Assembly (NCBI GenBank): GCA_965641885.1
Contig: OZ282574.1
Span: 434,001-498,000 of the forward strand
From: Pseudophaeobacter sp965641885
GTDB taxonomy: Bacteria > Pseudomonadota > Alphaproteobacteria > Rhodobacterales > Rhodobacteraceae
Direction of reading: 5' to 3'
DNA: 64,000 nucleotides
Part shown: positions 25,400-33,041 of the stretch, piece after piece
Numbering within the stretch: the first letter of the stretch is position 1
Layout: each line of letters starts with the position of its first letter
Position numbers and translations under genes: made by a program
The notes under the pieces: generated by a model
The model's database searches: none
What the model saw: only the letters and a program-made list of their open reading frames with translations
What the model was told of the DNA's origin: nothing

Positions 25400-26254
25400 A
25401 TGGATCCGCGCACCCGCCCCTATCGTTCGGTACTCTACATCCCCGGCTCCAAACCCCGGGCGCTGGAAAAGGCAAAGGGCTTGCCGGTGGACGCGGTGAT
25501 TTTTGACCTCGAGGATGCGGTCTCGGCGGAAGAAAAGGACAATGCGCGCGATATCCTGGCTGCAGCCCTGAAAGAGGGCGGCTACGGGGCGCGGGTGAAA
25601 ATTGTCCGCATCAATGGCTTTGACACCCCTTGGGGTAAAGAGGATGCCAAAGCGGCGGCGTTGATGGATTGTGACGCCATTCTGCTGCCCAAGGTCTCGA
25701 ACCCGGCGGATCTGGATGCATTGGCAGAGATCACCGGGGACAAGCCGCTTTGGGCGATGATGGAGACGCCACGCGGCATGCTGAACGCTGCCGCCATCGC
25801 GGCGCATCCCAAATTGCAGGGCATGGTCATGGGCACCAATGATCTGGCCAAAGAGCTGCAGACCCGGTTTCGCGCTGATCGTTTGCCGATGATGGCGGGG
25901 CTGGGTCTGTGCCTGCTGGCCGCCAAGGCCGAGGGGCTGATCATTGTTGACGGTGTCTACAACGCCTTCAAAGATGACGACGGTCTGAAAGAGGAAAGCA
26001 CCCAGGGGCGCGACATGGGCTTTGATGGCAAGACCCTGATCCACCCGGCGCAGGTCGATGTGGCCAATGCGGCCTTTGCTCCCAGCGCAGACGAGATCGA
26101 TCTGGCCCGGCGTCAGATCACCGCCTTTGAGGAGGTCGAGGCCTCAGGGCAGGGCGTGGCGGTTGTGGACGGCAAGATCGTGGAAAACCTGCATGTGGCC
26201 ACCGCGCGCGAAATCCTTGCAAAAGCGGATGCAATTGCTGCCATTTCCGCCTAG
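25400..26254 (+). CDS. mcl2: (3S)-malyl-CoA thioesterase-like CitE protein
   Basis: The 284-residue protein belongs to the HpcH/HpaI-CitE family: RSVLYIPGSKPRALEKA at the N-terminus, VIFDLEDAVSAEEKD with the metal-binding acids, and TLIHPAQVDVAN near the end. In Rhodobacter sphaeroides the shorter of two such paralogues, Mcl2, hydrolyses (3S)-malyl-CoA to malate and CoA in the ethylmalonyl-CoA pathway. The length and position next to mch favour that role over the 318-residue lyase Mcl1. The sequence alone does not separate lyase from thioesterase. It heads an operon with nnrU, a DUF1737 gene and mch. Confidence 0.85.
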   Translation: MDPRTRPYRSVLYIPGSKPRALEKAKGLPVDAVIFDLEDAVSAEEKDNARDILAAALKEGGYGARVKIVRINGFDTPWGKEDAKAAALMDCDAILLPKVSNPADLDALAEITGDKPLWAMMETPRGMLNAAAIAAHPKLQGMVMGTNDLAKELQTRFRADRLPMMAGLGLCLLAAKAEGLIIVDGVYNAFKDDDGLKEESTQGRDMGFDGKTLIHPAQVDVANAAFAPSADEIDLARRQITAFEEVEASGQGVAVVDGKIVENLHVATAREILAKADAIAAISA

Positions 26255-26288
26255 GTGTTAACAAAATTAACATCTATGGGAGACTGAC

Positions 26289-26840
26289 ATGACACTTTTG
26301 GTCCTAGGCATCCTGCTGTGGTGGGGGGCGCATCTGTTCAAGCGCGTCGCCCCCGGCATCCGTGAACCGATGGGCACCAAGGGCAAGGGCATTGTGGCCG
26401 TTGCTTTGGTGCTGAGTATTGTTCTTATGGTGCTGGGCTATCGCTCGGCCGAGAGCTTTGAGCTGGCGCTGTATCCGCCGTTTTTGCAGCATATCAACAA
26501 TCTTCTGATGCTGATCGCGCTTTATTTCACCAGCCCCGGCCCGACCAAGGGGGCGATCTTTTATAAAATGCGTCACCCAATGCTGTTTGGCTTTGCGCTC
26601 TGGGCGGTTGCACATCTTCTGGTCAACTGGGATCCGGCGTCCTTTGTGCTGTTTGGCGGCTTGCTGGCCTGGGCGCTGGTCGAGATGGTGGTGATCAACC
26701 GGGCAGAGCCCAACTGGACACCAAAACCCAAAGGCAGCATCAAAAAGGATGCGATGTTCTTTGCGATCTCCATCGTACTGCTGGCGGTCATTGGCCTTAT
26801 TCACGGGCTGGTTGGCCCCTCACCGTTTCCAGAAGGCTGA
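26289..26840 (+). CDS. NnrU family membrane protein
   Basis: The 183-residue protein has five or so transmembrane helices and the NnrU-family features WWGAHLFKRV at the start and MRHPMLFGFALWAVAHLLVNWD in the middle, with conserved histidines that could bind a metal or haem. NnrU was named for its link to nitric oxide reduction in Rhodobacter, but many homologues lie away from denitrification genes. Here it stands between mcl2 and mch, with the DUF1737 gene starting three bases after its stop. Its function in this setting is unknown. Confidence 0.85.
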   Translation: MTLLVLGILLWWGAHLFKRVAPGIREPMGTKGKGIVAVALVLSIVLMVLGYRSAESFELALYPPFLQHINNLLMLIALYFTSPGPTKGAIFYKMRHPMLFGFALWAVAHLLVNWDPASFVLFGGLLAWALVEMVVINRAEPNWTPKPKGSIKKDAMFFAISIVLLAVIGLIHGLVGPSPFPEG

Positions 26841-26843
26841 GGC

Positions 26844-27047
26844 ATGAAGCTGTACCGGTTCCTGAGCGAAGACGACACCTCTGCCTTTTGTCACAAGGTG
26901 ACCGATGCGTTGAACAAAGGGTGGGAGCTGCATGGCTGCCCAACCCAGACCTTTGATCCGGTCAAAGGCATCATGCGTTGCGGTCAGTCTGTGGTGAAAG
27001 AGGTGGATGGCACCTACACACCCGAGACAAAACTGGGAGAACACTGA
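26844..27047 (+). CDS. DUF1737 domain protein
   Basis: The 67-residue protein has the compact DUF1737 pattern: LYRFLSEDDTSAFCHKVTDAL, then GWELHGCPTQTFD, then CGQSVVKEV. Three cysteines are present but not in a metal-binding arrangement. Its TGA shares one base with the ATG of mch (TGATG), so the two are translationally coupled. The family has no known function; the coupling suggests a helper of the hydratase or a simple operon passenger. Confidence 0.85.
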   Translation: MKLYRFLSEDDTSAFCHKVTDALNKGWELHGCPTQTFDPVKGIMRCGQSVVKEVDGTYTPETKLGEH

Positions 27048-28093
27048 TGGCCAAGACCAGAGTGGCAAAAACCAATTCAGGCCGATTTTTTGAGGACTAC
27101 GCCCTGGGCGATGTGATCCGCCATGCGGTGCCGCGCACCGTCTCTGGGGGCGAGCGCGCACTGTATCATGCGCTCTACCCGGCGCGTCATGCGCTCTATT
27201 CCTCGGATGAATTTGCCCGCCGCTCTGGTCTGCCAAAGGCGCCGCTGGACGATCTGGCCGCCTTTCACATCGTCTTTGGCAAGACGGTGCCGGATGTTTC
27301 GCTGAACGCGGTGGCCAACCTGGGCTACGCCGAGGGGCGCTGGCTGCTGCCGGTCTATGAGGGGGACACGCTGCGCTCTGAGAGCGAAGTGATTGGTGTC
27401 AAGCAGAACTCCAACGGCAAGTCCGGTGTGGTCTATGTGCGGACACGCGGCCTGAACCAGCGCGACGAGACGGTGATGGAATATGTGCGCTGGGTGATGG
27501 TGCGCAAAGGCGATCTGGACGCGCCCGCGCCCGAGACCGTGCTGCCGGACCTAACAAAGGTCATTCCGGCGGATCAGCTGGTGGTGCCTGCGGGGCTGGA
27601 TTTCAGCGATTACGATTTTGATCTTGCGGGAGAAGCGCATCGTTGGGGTGACTACGCGGTGGGCGAGACCATCAACCACGTCGATGGCGTCACCATTGAG
27701 GAGGCCGAGCATATGCTGGCCACCCGCCTGTGGCAGAACACCGCCAAGGTGCATTTTGACAATACCGCACGCCCGGATGGCACCCGGCTGATCTATGGCG
27801 GCCACGTGATCTCGATGGCACGGGCGCTGTCGTTCAATGGTCTGGCCAATGCGCAGATGATTGTGGGCCTCAATGGCGGGGCGCATGCCAACCCTTGTCT
27901 TTCGGGCACCACCATCCGCGCCTGGTCCGAGGTGCTGGACAAGGCCGACACAGACGCCCCCGGTGTGGGCGCTCTTCGCCTGCGTCTGGTGGCCACCAAA
28001 GGTGGCGAGCCTTTTGATCTGAAGGGTGAGGATGGCAAATACCTGCCAGACGTGCTGCTGGATCTGGATTATTGGGCCTTGATGCCTAAATAA
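27047..28093 (+). CDS. mch: mesaconyl-CoA hydratase
   Basis: Mch hydrates mesaconyl-C1-CoA to beta-methylmalyl-CoA, a late step of the ethylmalonyl-CoA pathway. The 348-residue protein has two MaoC-like hot-dog halves; FFEDYALGDVIRHAVPRTVS opens the first and GDYAVGETINHVDGVTIEEAEH the second. The ATG at 27047 (MAKTRVAKT) follows GGGAGA and is coupled to the DUF1737 gene. A good terminator follows at 28123. The assignment fits the domain layout and the neighbouring pathway genes. Confidence 0.93.
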   Translation: MAKTRVAKTNSGRFFEDYALGDVIRHAVPRTVSGGERALYHALYPARHALYSSDEFARRSGLPKAPLDDLAAFHIVFGKTVPDVSLNAVANLGYAEGRWLLPVYEGDTLRSESEVIGVKQNSNGKSGVVYVRTRGLNQRDETVMEYVRWVMVRKGDLDAPAPETVLPDLTKVIPADQLVVPAGLDFSDYDFDLAGEAHRWGDYAVGETINHVDGVTIEEAEHMLATRLWQNTAKVHFDNTARPDGTRLIYGGHVISMARALSFNGLANAQMIVGLNGGAHANPCLSGTTIRAWSEVLDKADTDAPGVGALRLRLVATKGGEPFDLKGEDGKYLPDVLLDLDYWALMPK

Positions 28094-28122
28094 TCGGGCC
28101 CATATCTCATAGTTGCTTCCAG

Positions 28123-28162
28123 AATGGCCATGCGGCAGTGCGCGTGGCCATTTGTGTTTTTT
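28123..28162 (+). terminator. rho-independent terminator after mch
   Basis: AATGGCCA and TGGCCATT form an eight-pair outer stem with a GC-rich inner part, followed by TGTGTTTTTT. It closes the mcl2-nnrU-DUF1737-mch transcript. Confidence 0.85.
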
Positions 28163-28255
28163 ACGCGTGAAAAGCTCATAGCCTTGTGTTTGTCCGTTCC
28201 CTTTAGCAGCCAAAAGGGGGTGACGGCATCAAAACTTCTGGCCTAGACTTTTATC

Positions 28256-28999
28256 ATGAGGATCAAAGCCCGTCTCCTTGCTGGTTTCATCTCAGTGCTG
28301 CCGCTGCCTGTTTTGGCCTGCGATCTGGCGCTGGTACTGGCCGTGGATGTCTCGGGCTCGGTGGATGCCACCGAGTATCGCATTCAGATGGACGGCCTTG
28401 CAGCGGGGCTGCGTGATGGTGTGGTCTCTGAGGCACTGGTACGGGCGCAGGCGCAGGTCACGCTGATCCAGTGGTCCGGGCGGGCCCGGCAGGAGGTCTC
28501 TATTCCTTGGACGGCGACCCACACATTCGGAGATGTCGAGGCTCTGGCCCAAAGCATCGAAGCCGCGCCGCGTCCCTGGCGCAACTATTCCACCGCTTTG
28601 GGCGAGGCGCTTTTGCTGGGGCTGACACAGTTCTCGAGGGGGGCTGACTGTGACAAGCGGGTGATCGATGTGTCCGGTGACGGCTATTCTAACGAGGGCA
28701 TTGAGCCCGCCGCGCTGAAGCCCCGGCTGAAGGCGGCGGGGGTCACCGTCAATGCCATCGCCATTGAACAGAGCGAGCCCGAGTTGACAGCCTATTTCTA
28801 TGAACACGTGATCCGGGGCGAAGGTGCGTTTGTGGAGACGGCGCGCAGCTTTCGCGACTATCCCGAAAAGATCCGCCGCAAGCTGGTGCGCGAAGTCGCG
28901 CGCAAAACTGCCGCAAATGCACCGCCAATTCAGCAACGCGACCGTAATTTACAAAGATTTGTTGTGAGGGGGGCTGATTCTGCAAAAGATTTCAGGTAA
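28256..28999 (+). CDS. DUF1194 secreted von Willebrand-type protein
   Basis: The 247-residue protein has a signal peptide ending near LACD and a von Willebrand factor A-like domain with the metal-ion-dependent adhesion motif DVSGSVD (residues 31-37) and later VIDVSGDGYSNEG. This is the DUF1194 family of Alphaproteobacteria, thought to be periplasmic and of unknown function. It ends nine bases before the first palindrome of the sdhC promoter region. Confidence 0.88.
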   Translation: MRIKARLLAGFISVLPLPVLACDLALVLAVDVSGSVDATEYRIQMDGLAAGLRDGVVSEALVRAQAQVTLIQWSGRARQEVSIPWTATHTFGDVEALAQSIEAAPRPWRNYSTALGEALLLGLTQFSRGADCDKRVIDVSGDGYSNEGIEPAALKPRLKAAGVTVNAIAIEQSEPELTAYFYEHVIRGEGAFVETARSFRDYPEKIRRKLVREVARKTAANAPPIQQRDRNLQRFVVRGADSAKDFR

Positions 29000-29007
29000 T
29001 GGAATTT

Positions 29008-29038
29008 TGTGATCACTGGGCGGTTTCCTGTGATCACG
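29008..29038. promoter_or_regulatory. paired palindromic operator before sdhC
   Basis: Two GTGATCAC cores, in TGTGATCACT (29008-29017) and TGTGATCACG (29029-29038), are 21 bases apart centre to centre. The nearer edge is 114 bases before the sdhC ATG. Core, spacing and distance all match the pair before sucC. One regulator probably acts on both operons. Confidence 0.72.
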
Positions 29039-29048
29039 AAACATCTTT

Positions 29049-29058
29049 TTTTGCAAAA
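29049..29058. promoter_or_regulatory. TTTTGCAAAA palindrome in the sdhC leader
   Basis: A perfect ten-base palindrome lies 11 bases downstream of the second GTGATCAC site. TTTGCAAA-type motifs are bound by short-chain fatty acyl-CoA regulators (ScfR/RamB type, for example PccR of Rhodobacter sphaeroides). This is suggestive for a cluster tied to acetyl- and propionyl-CoA use, but a single AT-rich palindrome can arise by chance. Confidence 0.35.
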
Positions 29059-29151
29059 CAGGTCAAATAACAGCAGAAATTTACCTGTCGTTTGCGTGAC
29101 AGCAGGCAAAAATCAGCTAAAACATCACCAGCTAACTGTAAAGGAGCCACC

Positions 29152-29541
29152 ATGGCCGACGCCAATCGCGGCAACCGCCCGCTTTCTCCATTTATGATCG
29201 GGTCATACTACCGGCCCCAGATGACGTCTATTTCGTCTATTATGGTCCGCATCACCGGGATCGCTACGCTTGGCCTGGCAGTGCTGGTGGTGGGCTGGCT
29301 GGTGGCTGCTGCAACCTCTGCAGAGGCCTTTGCCCTGGTCGACGGTCTGCTGCGCAGCTGGTTTGGTGATTTGGTTCTGCTCGGCGCGACCTGGGCACTG
29401 TGGTATCACGTCCTGGGACGCCTGCGGCATGTGATCTGGGATTTCGGCTACTGCGTCGAGATCACGGTTTCAGAACGGATGGGCCTGGGCATGTTTGTTG
29501 GCGCAACCGTCCTGACAGTAATCACTGCCCTCGTGGTGTAA
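29152..29541 (+). CDS. sdhC: succinate dehydrogenase cytochrome b556 subunit
   Basis: SdhC is one of two membrane anchors that carry haem b and the quinone site of complex II. The 129-residue protein has a conserved N-terminal RPLSPFMIGSYYRPQMTS, three transmembrane helices and the haem-ligand histidine region WYHVLGRLRHVIWD. The ATG follows AAGGAGCCACC, a strong site. sdhD starts 10 bases after the stop. Confidence 0.96.
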   Translation: MADANRGNRPLSPFMIGSYYRPQMTSISSIMVRITGIATLGLAVLVVGWLVAAATSAEAFALVDGLLRSWFGDLVLLGATWALWYHVLGRLRHVIWDFGYCVEITVSERMGLGMFVGATVLTVITALVV

Positions 29542-29551
29542 GGCGCGACCC

Positions 29552-29923
29552 ATGCAATATCTGACCGACCGCAAACGAGCCCAGGGTCTGGGTGCAAGCC
29601 GCACCGGCACCAAGCATCACTGGCAGATGCTTGTCAGCTCGATCCTGATGATCCCCACGGTTCCACTGTTTATTTTCACGTTTGGCTACGGTCTGGGCGG
29701 CAGCTATGAAGAGGTTCTGGCCTATTTCAGCCGCCCCATCCCGGCCATCATCATGGCACTAAGCCTGATCGTGATCATCCAGCACGTCATGCGCGAAGCC
29801 CATGAGGCGATCGAGGATTATGTCCACGGGACAAAGGCCAAGCTCGCGATTGTCGCCGTGACCGCCTTTTCCTACACGATGATCACTGCGGGCCTTTTCG
29901 CCCTTGTTAAACTCGCTCTTTAG
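29552..29923 (+). CDS. sdhD: succinate dehydrogenase membrane anchor subunit
   Basis: The 123-residue protein has the opening GASRTGTKHHWQMLVSS, three transmembrane helices and the QHVMREAHEAIEDYVHG block, which supplies haem and quinone contacts. It follows sdhC and precedes sdhA by 25 bases. Confidence 0.95.
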   Translation: MQYLTDRKRAQGLGASRTGTKHHWQMLVSSILMIPTVPLFIFTFGYGLGGSYEEVLAYFSRPIPAIIMALSLIVIIQHVMREAHEAIEDYVHGTKAKLAIVAVTAFSYTMITAGLFALVKLAL

Positions 29924-29948
29924 AATATGCGCGGTAAGGAATAAAACG

Positions 29949-31757
29949 ATGACAGCAGCATATGAATATGAAACCCACGAATACGACGTCGTTGTTGTAG
30001 GCGCAGGTGGTGCAGGTTTGCGGGCGACGCTCGGCATGGCCGAACAGGGGCTGCGCACGGCCTGCGTGACCAAGGTTTTCCCAACCCGGTCGCACACGGT
30101 AGCGGCACAGGGCGGCATTGCCGCCTCTTTGTCGAACATGGGGCCCGATAACTGGCAGTGGCATATGTATGACACGGTCAAAGGCTCTGACTGGCTGGGC
30201 GACACGGATGCGATGGAATACCTCGCCCGCGAAGCCCCCAAAGCGGTCTATGAGCTGGAGCACTACGGTGTGCCGTTCAGCCGTACCGAAGAGGGCAAGA
30301 TCTATCAGCGTCCCTTTGGTGGCCACACCACTGAGTTCGGCGAAGGCCCTGCAGTGCAGCGCACCTGTGCTGCGGCGGACCGGACCGGCCATGCCATTCT
30401 GCACACGCTTTATGGGCAGTCGCTGAAGAACAACGCTGAATTCTACATCGAATATTTTGCCATCGACCTGATCATGTCGGACGAGGGCGAATGTCAGGGC
30501 GTGGTCTGCTGGAAGCTTGATGACGGCACCATGCATGTCTTCAATGCCAAGATGGTTGTTCTGGCCACCGGCGGCTATGGCCGTGCCTTCTTCTCGGCCA
30601 CCTCGGCCCATACCTGCACCGGCGACGGTGGCGGCATGGTGGCACGGGCGGGTCTGGCGCTGCAGGACATGGAATTTGTCCAGTTCCACCCCACCGGCAT
30701 CTACGGCTCTGGCTGTCTGATCACCGAGGGTGCGCGCGGCGAAGGCGGCTATCTGACCAACTCTGAAGGTGAGCGTTTCATGGAGCGCTATGCGCCCCAG
30801 TATAAAGACCTTGCCCCCCGTGACTATGTTTCGCGCTCCATGACCATGGAGATCCGCGAAGGCCGCGGTGTGGGCGAACATGGTGATCACATTCACCTGA
30901 ACCTCAGCCACCTGCCGCCCGAGGCCCTGGCAGAGCGTTTGCCGGGTATCTCTGAGAGCGCCAAGATCTTTGCCGGTGTTGATGTTACCAAAGAGCCGAT
31001 CCCGGTTCTGCCCACGGTGCACTACAACATGGGCGGCATTCCAACCAACTATTGGGGCGAAGTGCTGAACCCAAGCGTTGATAACCCAACCGGCGTTGTG
31101 CCTGGCCTGATGGCCGTGGGCGAAGCGGGCTGTGCCTCGGTGCATGGGGCCAACCGTCTGGGGTCGAACTCGCTGATTGACCTTGTGGTCTTTGGTCGGG
31201 CTGCGGCCATCCGCGCCGGTAAGATCGTTGACGCAGAGGCGCCGAACCCGGTGCTGAACCAGCCCTCGGTCGATAAGGCCTTTGATCGCTTTGACGGGCT
31301 TCGTAATGCCAATGGCGGTATCGCCACGGCGGATCTGCGTCTGGAAATGCAGCGCACCATGCAGTCGGATGCTGCCGTGTTCCGGACTGACAAGTCGCTG
31401 AAAGAGGGCGTCGAGAAGATGACCGAGATTGCGGGCAAGATGGGGGACCTCAAGGTCACTGATCGCTCGCTGGTGTGGAACTCGGACCTGATGGAGACGC
31501 TGGAGCTAGCCAACCTGATGCCAAACGCGCTGGCCACCATTCACGGCGCCGAAGCGCGCCGCGAAAGCCGTGGTGCCCACGCGCATGAGGACTATTCCAC
31601 ACGGGATGATGAAAACTGGCGGGTCCATACCGTCAGCCGTGTCGACGACACCAAGGTGGATCTCAGCTATCGCCCTGTCGTCCTGGACCGTCTGACCACC
31701 GAAGAAGAAGGTGGCATCAGCCTGGCGCGGATCGCTCCAAAAGCGCGTACCTTCTGA
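29949..31757 (+). CDS. sdhA: succinate dehydrogenase flavoprotein subunit
   Basis: SdhA oxidises succinate to fumarate. The 602-residue protein has the FAD motif VVVGAGGAGLRA, the covalent FAD histidine in TRSHTVAAQGG (His49), the active-site block HPTGIYGSGCLITEGARGEGG and the C-terminal GGISLARI region. I chose the ATG at 29949 (MTAAYEYETHEYD). The gene order is unusual: three further frames separate sdhA from sdhB. Confidence 0.97.
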   Translation: MTAAYEYETHEYDVVVVGAGGAGLRATLGMAEQGLRTACVTKVFPTRSHTVAAQGGIAASLSNMGPDNWQWHMYDTVKGSDWLGDTDAMEYLAREAPKAVYELEHYGVPFSRTEEGKIYQRPFGGHTTEFGEGPAVQRTCAAADRTGHAILHTLYGQSLKNNAEFYIEYFAIDLIMSDEGECQGVVCWKLDDGTMHVFNAKMVVLATGGYGRAFFSATSAHTCTGDGGGMVARAGLALQDMEFVQFHPTGIYGSGCLITEGARGEGGYLTNSEGERFMERYAPQYKDLAPRDYVSRSMTMEIREGRGVGEHGDHIHLNLSHLPPEALAERLPGISESAKIFAGVDVTKEPIPVLPTVHYNMGGIPTNYWGEVLNPSVDNPTGVVPGLMAVGEAGCASVHGANRLGSNSLIDLVVFGRAAAIRAGKIVDAEAPNPVLNQPSVDKAFDRFDGLRNANGGIATADLRLEMQRTMQSDAAVFRTDKSLKEGVEKMTEIAGKMGDLKVTDRSLVWNSDLMETLELANLMPNALATIHGAEARRESRGAHAHEDYSTRDDENWRVHTVSRVDDTKVDLSYRPVVLDRLTTEEEGGISLARIAPKARTF

Positions 31758-31758
31758 T

Positions 31759-31989
31759 ATGAGGGCACCCTGGGATATCAAAGTGGTGCTGCCGGGCCTT
31801 ATGGCCCTGCTGCTGTCGGCCTGTGCCGACATGCCCGAGATATCCCAGAGCGCTCTGCCAGCGGGCTACGCCCTGATGCCCGGTGATGCTGCCCTCTGGC
31901 AAAGCCTGAGTGAGGCAGAGCAAAGGCGTGCTTTGGCGTTCTTGTCTGATGGCTCGACCATCCGGTCCTCGCTTGCAGGGGACTATTGA
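31759..31989 (+). CDS. small lipoprotein in the sdh operon
   Basis: The 76-residue protein starts one base after the sdhA stop. It has a signal ending in the lipobox LLSAC (cysteine near residue 22), then a short helical domain with SEAEQRRALAFLSDGSTIRSSL. Its TGA shares a base with the ATG of the next gene. It is probably anchored at the periplasmic face of a membrane, although SdhAB face the cytoplasm, so direct contact with the enzyme is unlikely. Function unknown. Confidence 0.78.
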   Translation: MRAPWDIKVVLPGLMALLLSACADMPEISQSALPAGYALMPGDAALWQSLSEAEQRRALAFLSDGSTIRSSLAGDY

Positions 31990-32885
31990 TGGCGACATTA
32001 GACAGTTCCGCACTGGACAGATCGCTGCCGCGCGAATGGCAGGCACTTGGCTTTACGCCGGGCCTCAGCCTGCGGGTGTTTGGTATGCGCCGGTCGGGCA
32101 ATCACGCCATTCTGTCCTGGTTGCAACGCAATGCACCTGGGGGGCGTTCGGTCTTTCTGAACAATTGCAAACCCGGCACTGATCCGTTGCAGAACTCGCG
32201 CGGGATCGAGGTCAATGGCACCCATGCCTCGCAGAACAAGGCCAGACGTGACATGACGTCGGTGACCCGTGAGGCGGCTGATGGCGCGCTTTTGCTGGTC
32301 TCCTATGAGGACACCAGCCCGGCAGAGTTTGGTGTCTCCCGCAAGGTCTCGGGCAGCTTTGATGAGGCGCTGTTTTCCCACAATATCCTGATCTACCGAA
32401 GCTTTCTGAACTGGTCGGCCTCGCTGCTGAAAAAGATGCAGGGCAATGAGGCCTACAGTCTGGTGCGCCGCAATGCGATTTTGCTGCGCACGGTGGACAG
32501 CTATACCCGGCTGCTGGAGCTGGTGCGCCAGGCACGGGATCTTGGGCTTGTCGCGATCTGCTATGACCGCTGGGTCGCCAGCGAAAGCTATCGTGCAGAG
32601 CTGTTGCAGGACCTGGGACTGCAGCAGCAGGACAATGGCCTTGGCAAGGTGCAGGCCTACGGGGGGGGATCCTCGTTCCAAAAAGAGGCGGCGTCCGCGG
32701 CTGAGTTGCAGACAGACAGGCGCTGGACCCAGATGCGGGGTGAACCAGAGTATCAGGCGGTTTTGCATCTGGCGGCGCGGGACACCGCCCTGATGGCCGC
32801 GCTCGGCGCTTTGTTTCCCAAGGACGCAGCCTATCTGAAATCGGTGGCCGAACAGGCGCCTTTGCCGCAGGGGGAGATCTCATGA
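31989..32885 (+). CDS. sulfotransferase-like P-loop protein in the sdh operon
   Basis: The 298-residue protein has GMRRSGNHAILSWLQRN near residue 32. This resembles the PAPS-binding P-loop of sulfotransferases (R-S-G-x-H/T), and a later stretch ILIYRSFLNWSASLLKK resembles the 3'-phosphate-binding region R-x6-S. No close family can be named by eye, and the motif could serve another nucleotide. The ATG at 31989 overlaps the lipoprotein stop; a TTG one codon earlier is possible. It is transcribed with sdhA and sdhB, but no link to succinate oxidation is evident. Confidence 0.72.
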   Translation: MATLDSSALDRSLPREWQALGFTPGLSLRVFGMRRSGNHAILSWLQRNAPGGRSVFLNNCKPGTDPLQNSRGIEVNGTHASQNKARRDMTSVTREAADGALLLVSYEDTSPAEFGVSRKVSGSFDEALFSHNILIYRSFLNWSASLLKKMQGNEAYSLVRRNAILLRTVDSYTRLLELVRQARDLGLVAICYDRWVASESYRAELLQDLGLQQQDNGLGKVQAYGGGSSFQKEAASAAELQTDRRWTQMRGEPEYQAVLHLAARDTALMAALGALFPKDAAYLKSVAEQAPLPQGEIS

Positions 32886-33025
32886 TCCATGCCTCCTGTC
32901 GCCAGAACCTGACTATGACCTCATCCGGGGTTGTTATTGATTTTCGGCGGGGCCTGTTGGCTTTGCCGTTCCATCCGATCTCCTGCCAGCTGAGGGCTTT
33001 TGCCCTTGGTGTGGCAGGTCGCTAA
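32882..33025 (+). CDS. possible 47-residue protein before sdhB
   Basis: An ATG in the ATGA overlap with the preceding stop opens a 47-codon frame that ends 16 bases before sdhB. The product (start MIHASCRQNLTMTS) is basic with no signal or domain, and the codon use is not distinctive. It may simply be the sdhB leader, or a short coupled frame that keeps ribosomes moving to sdhB. Confidence 0.3.
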   Translation: MIHASCRQNLTMTSSGVVIDFRRGLLALPFHPISCQLRAFALGVAGR

Positions 33026-33041
33026 GCAAGGAGAACGATCT

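Noticed and set aside
29907..31145. A 412-codon minus-strand frame opposite sdhA
   Set aside because: Antisense to sdhA with histidine- and arginine-rich, low-complexity sequence; no ribosome site.
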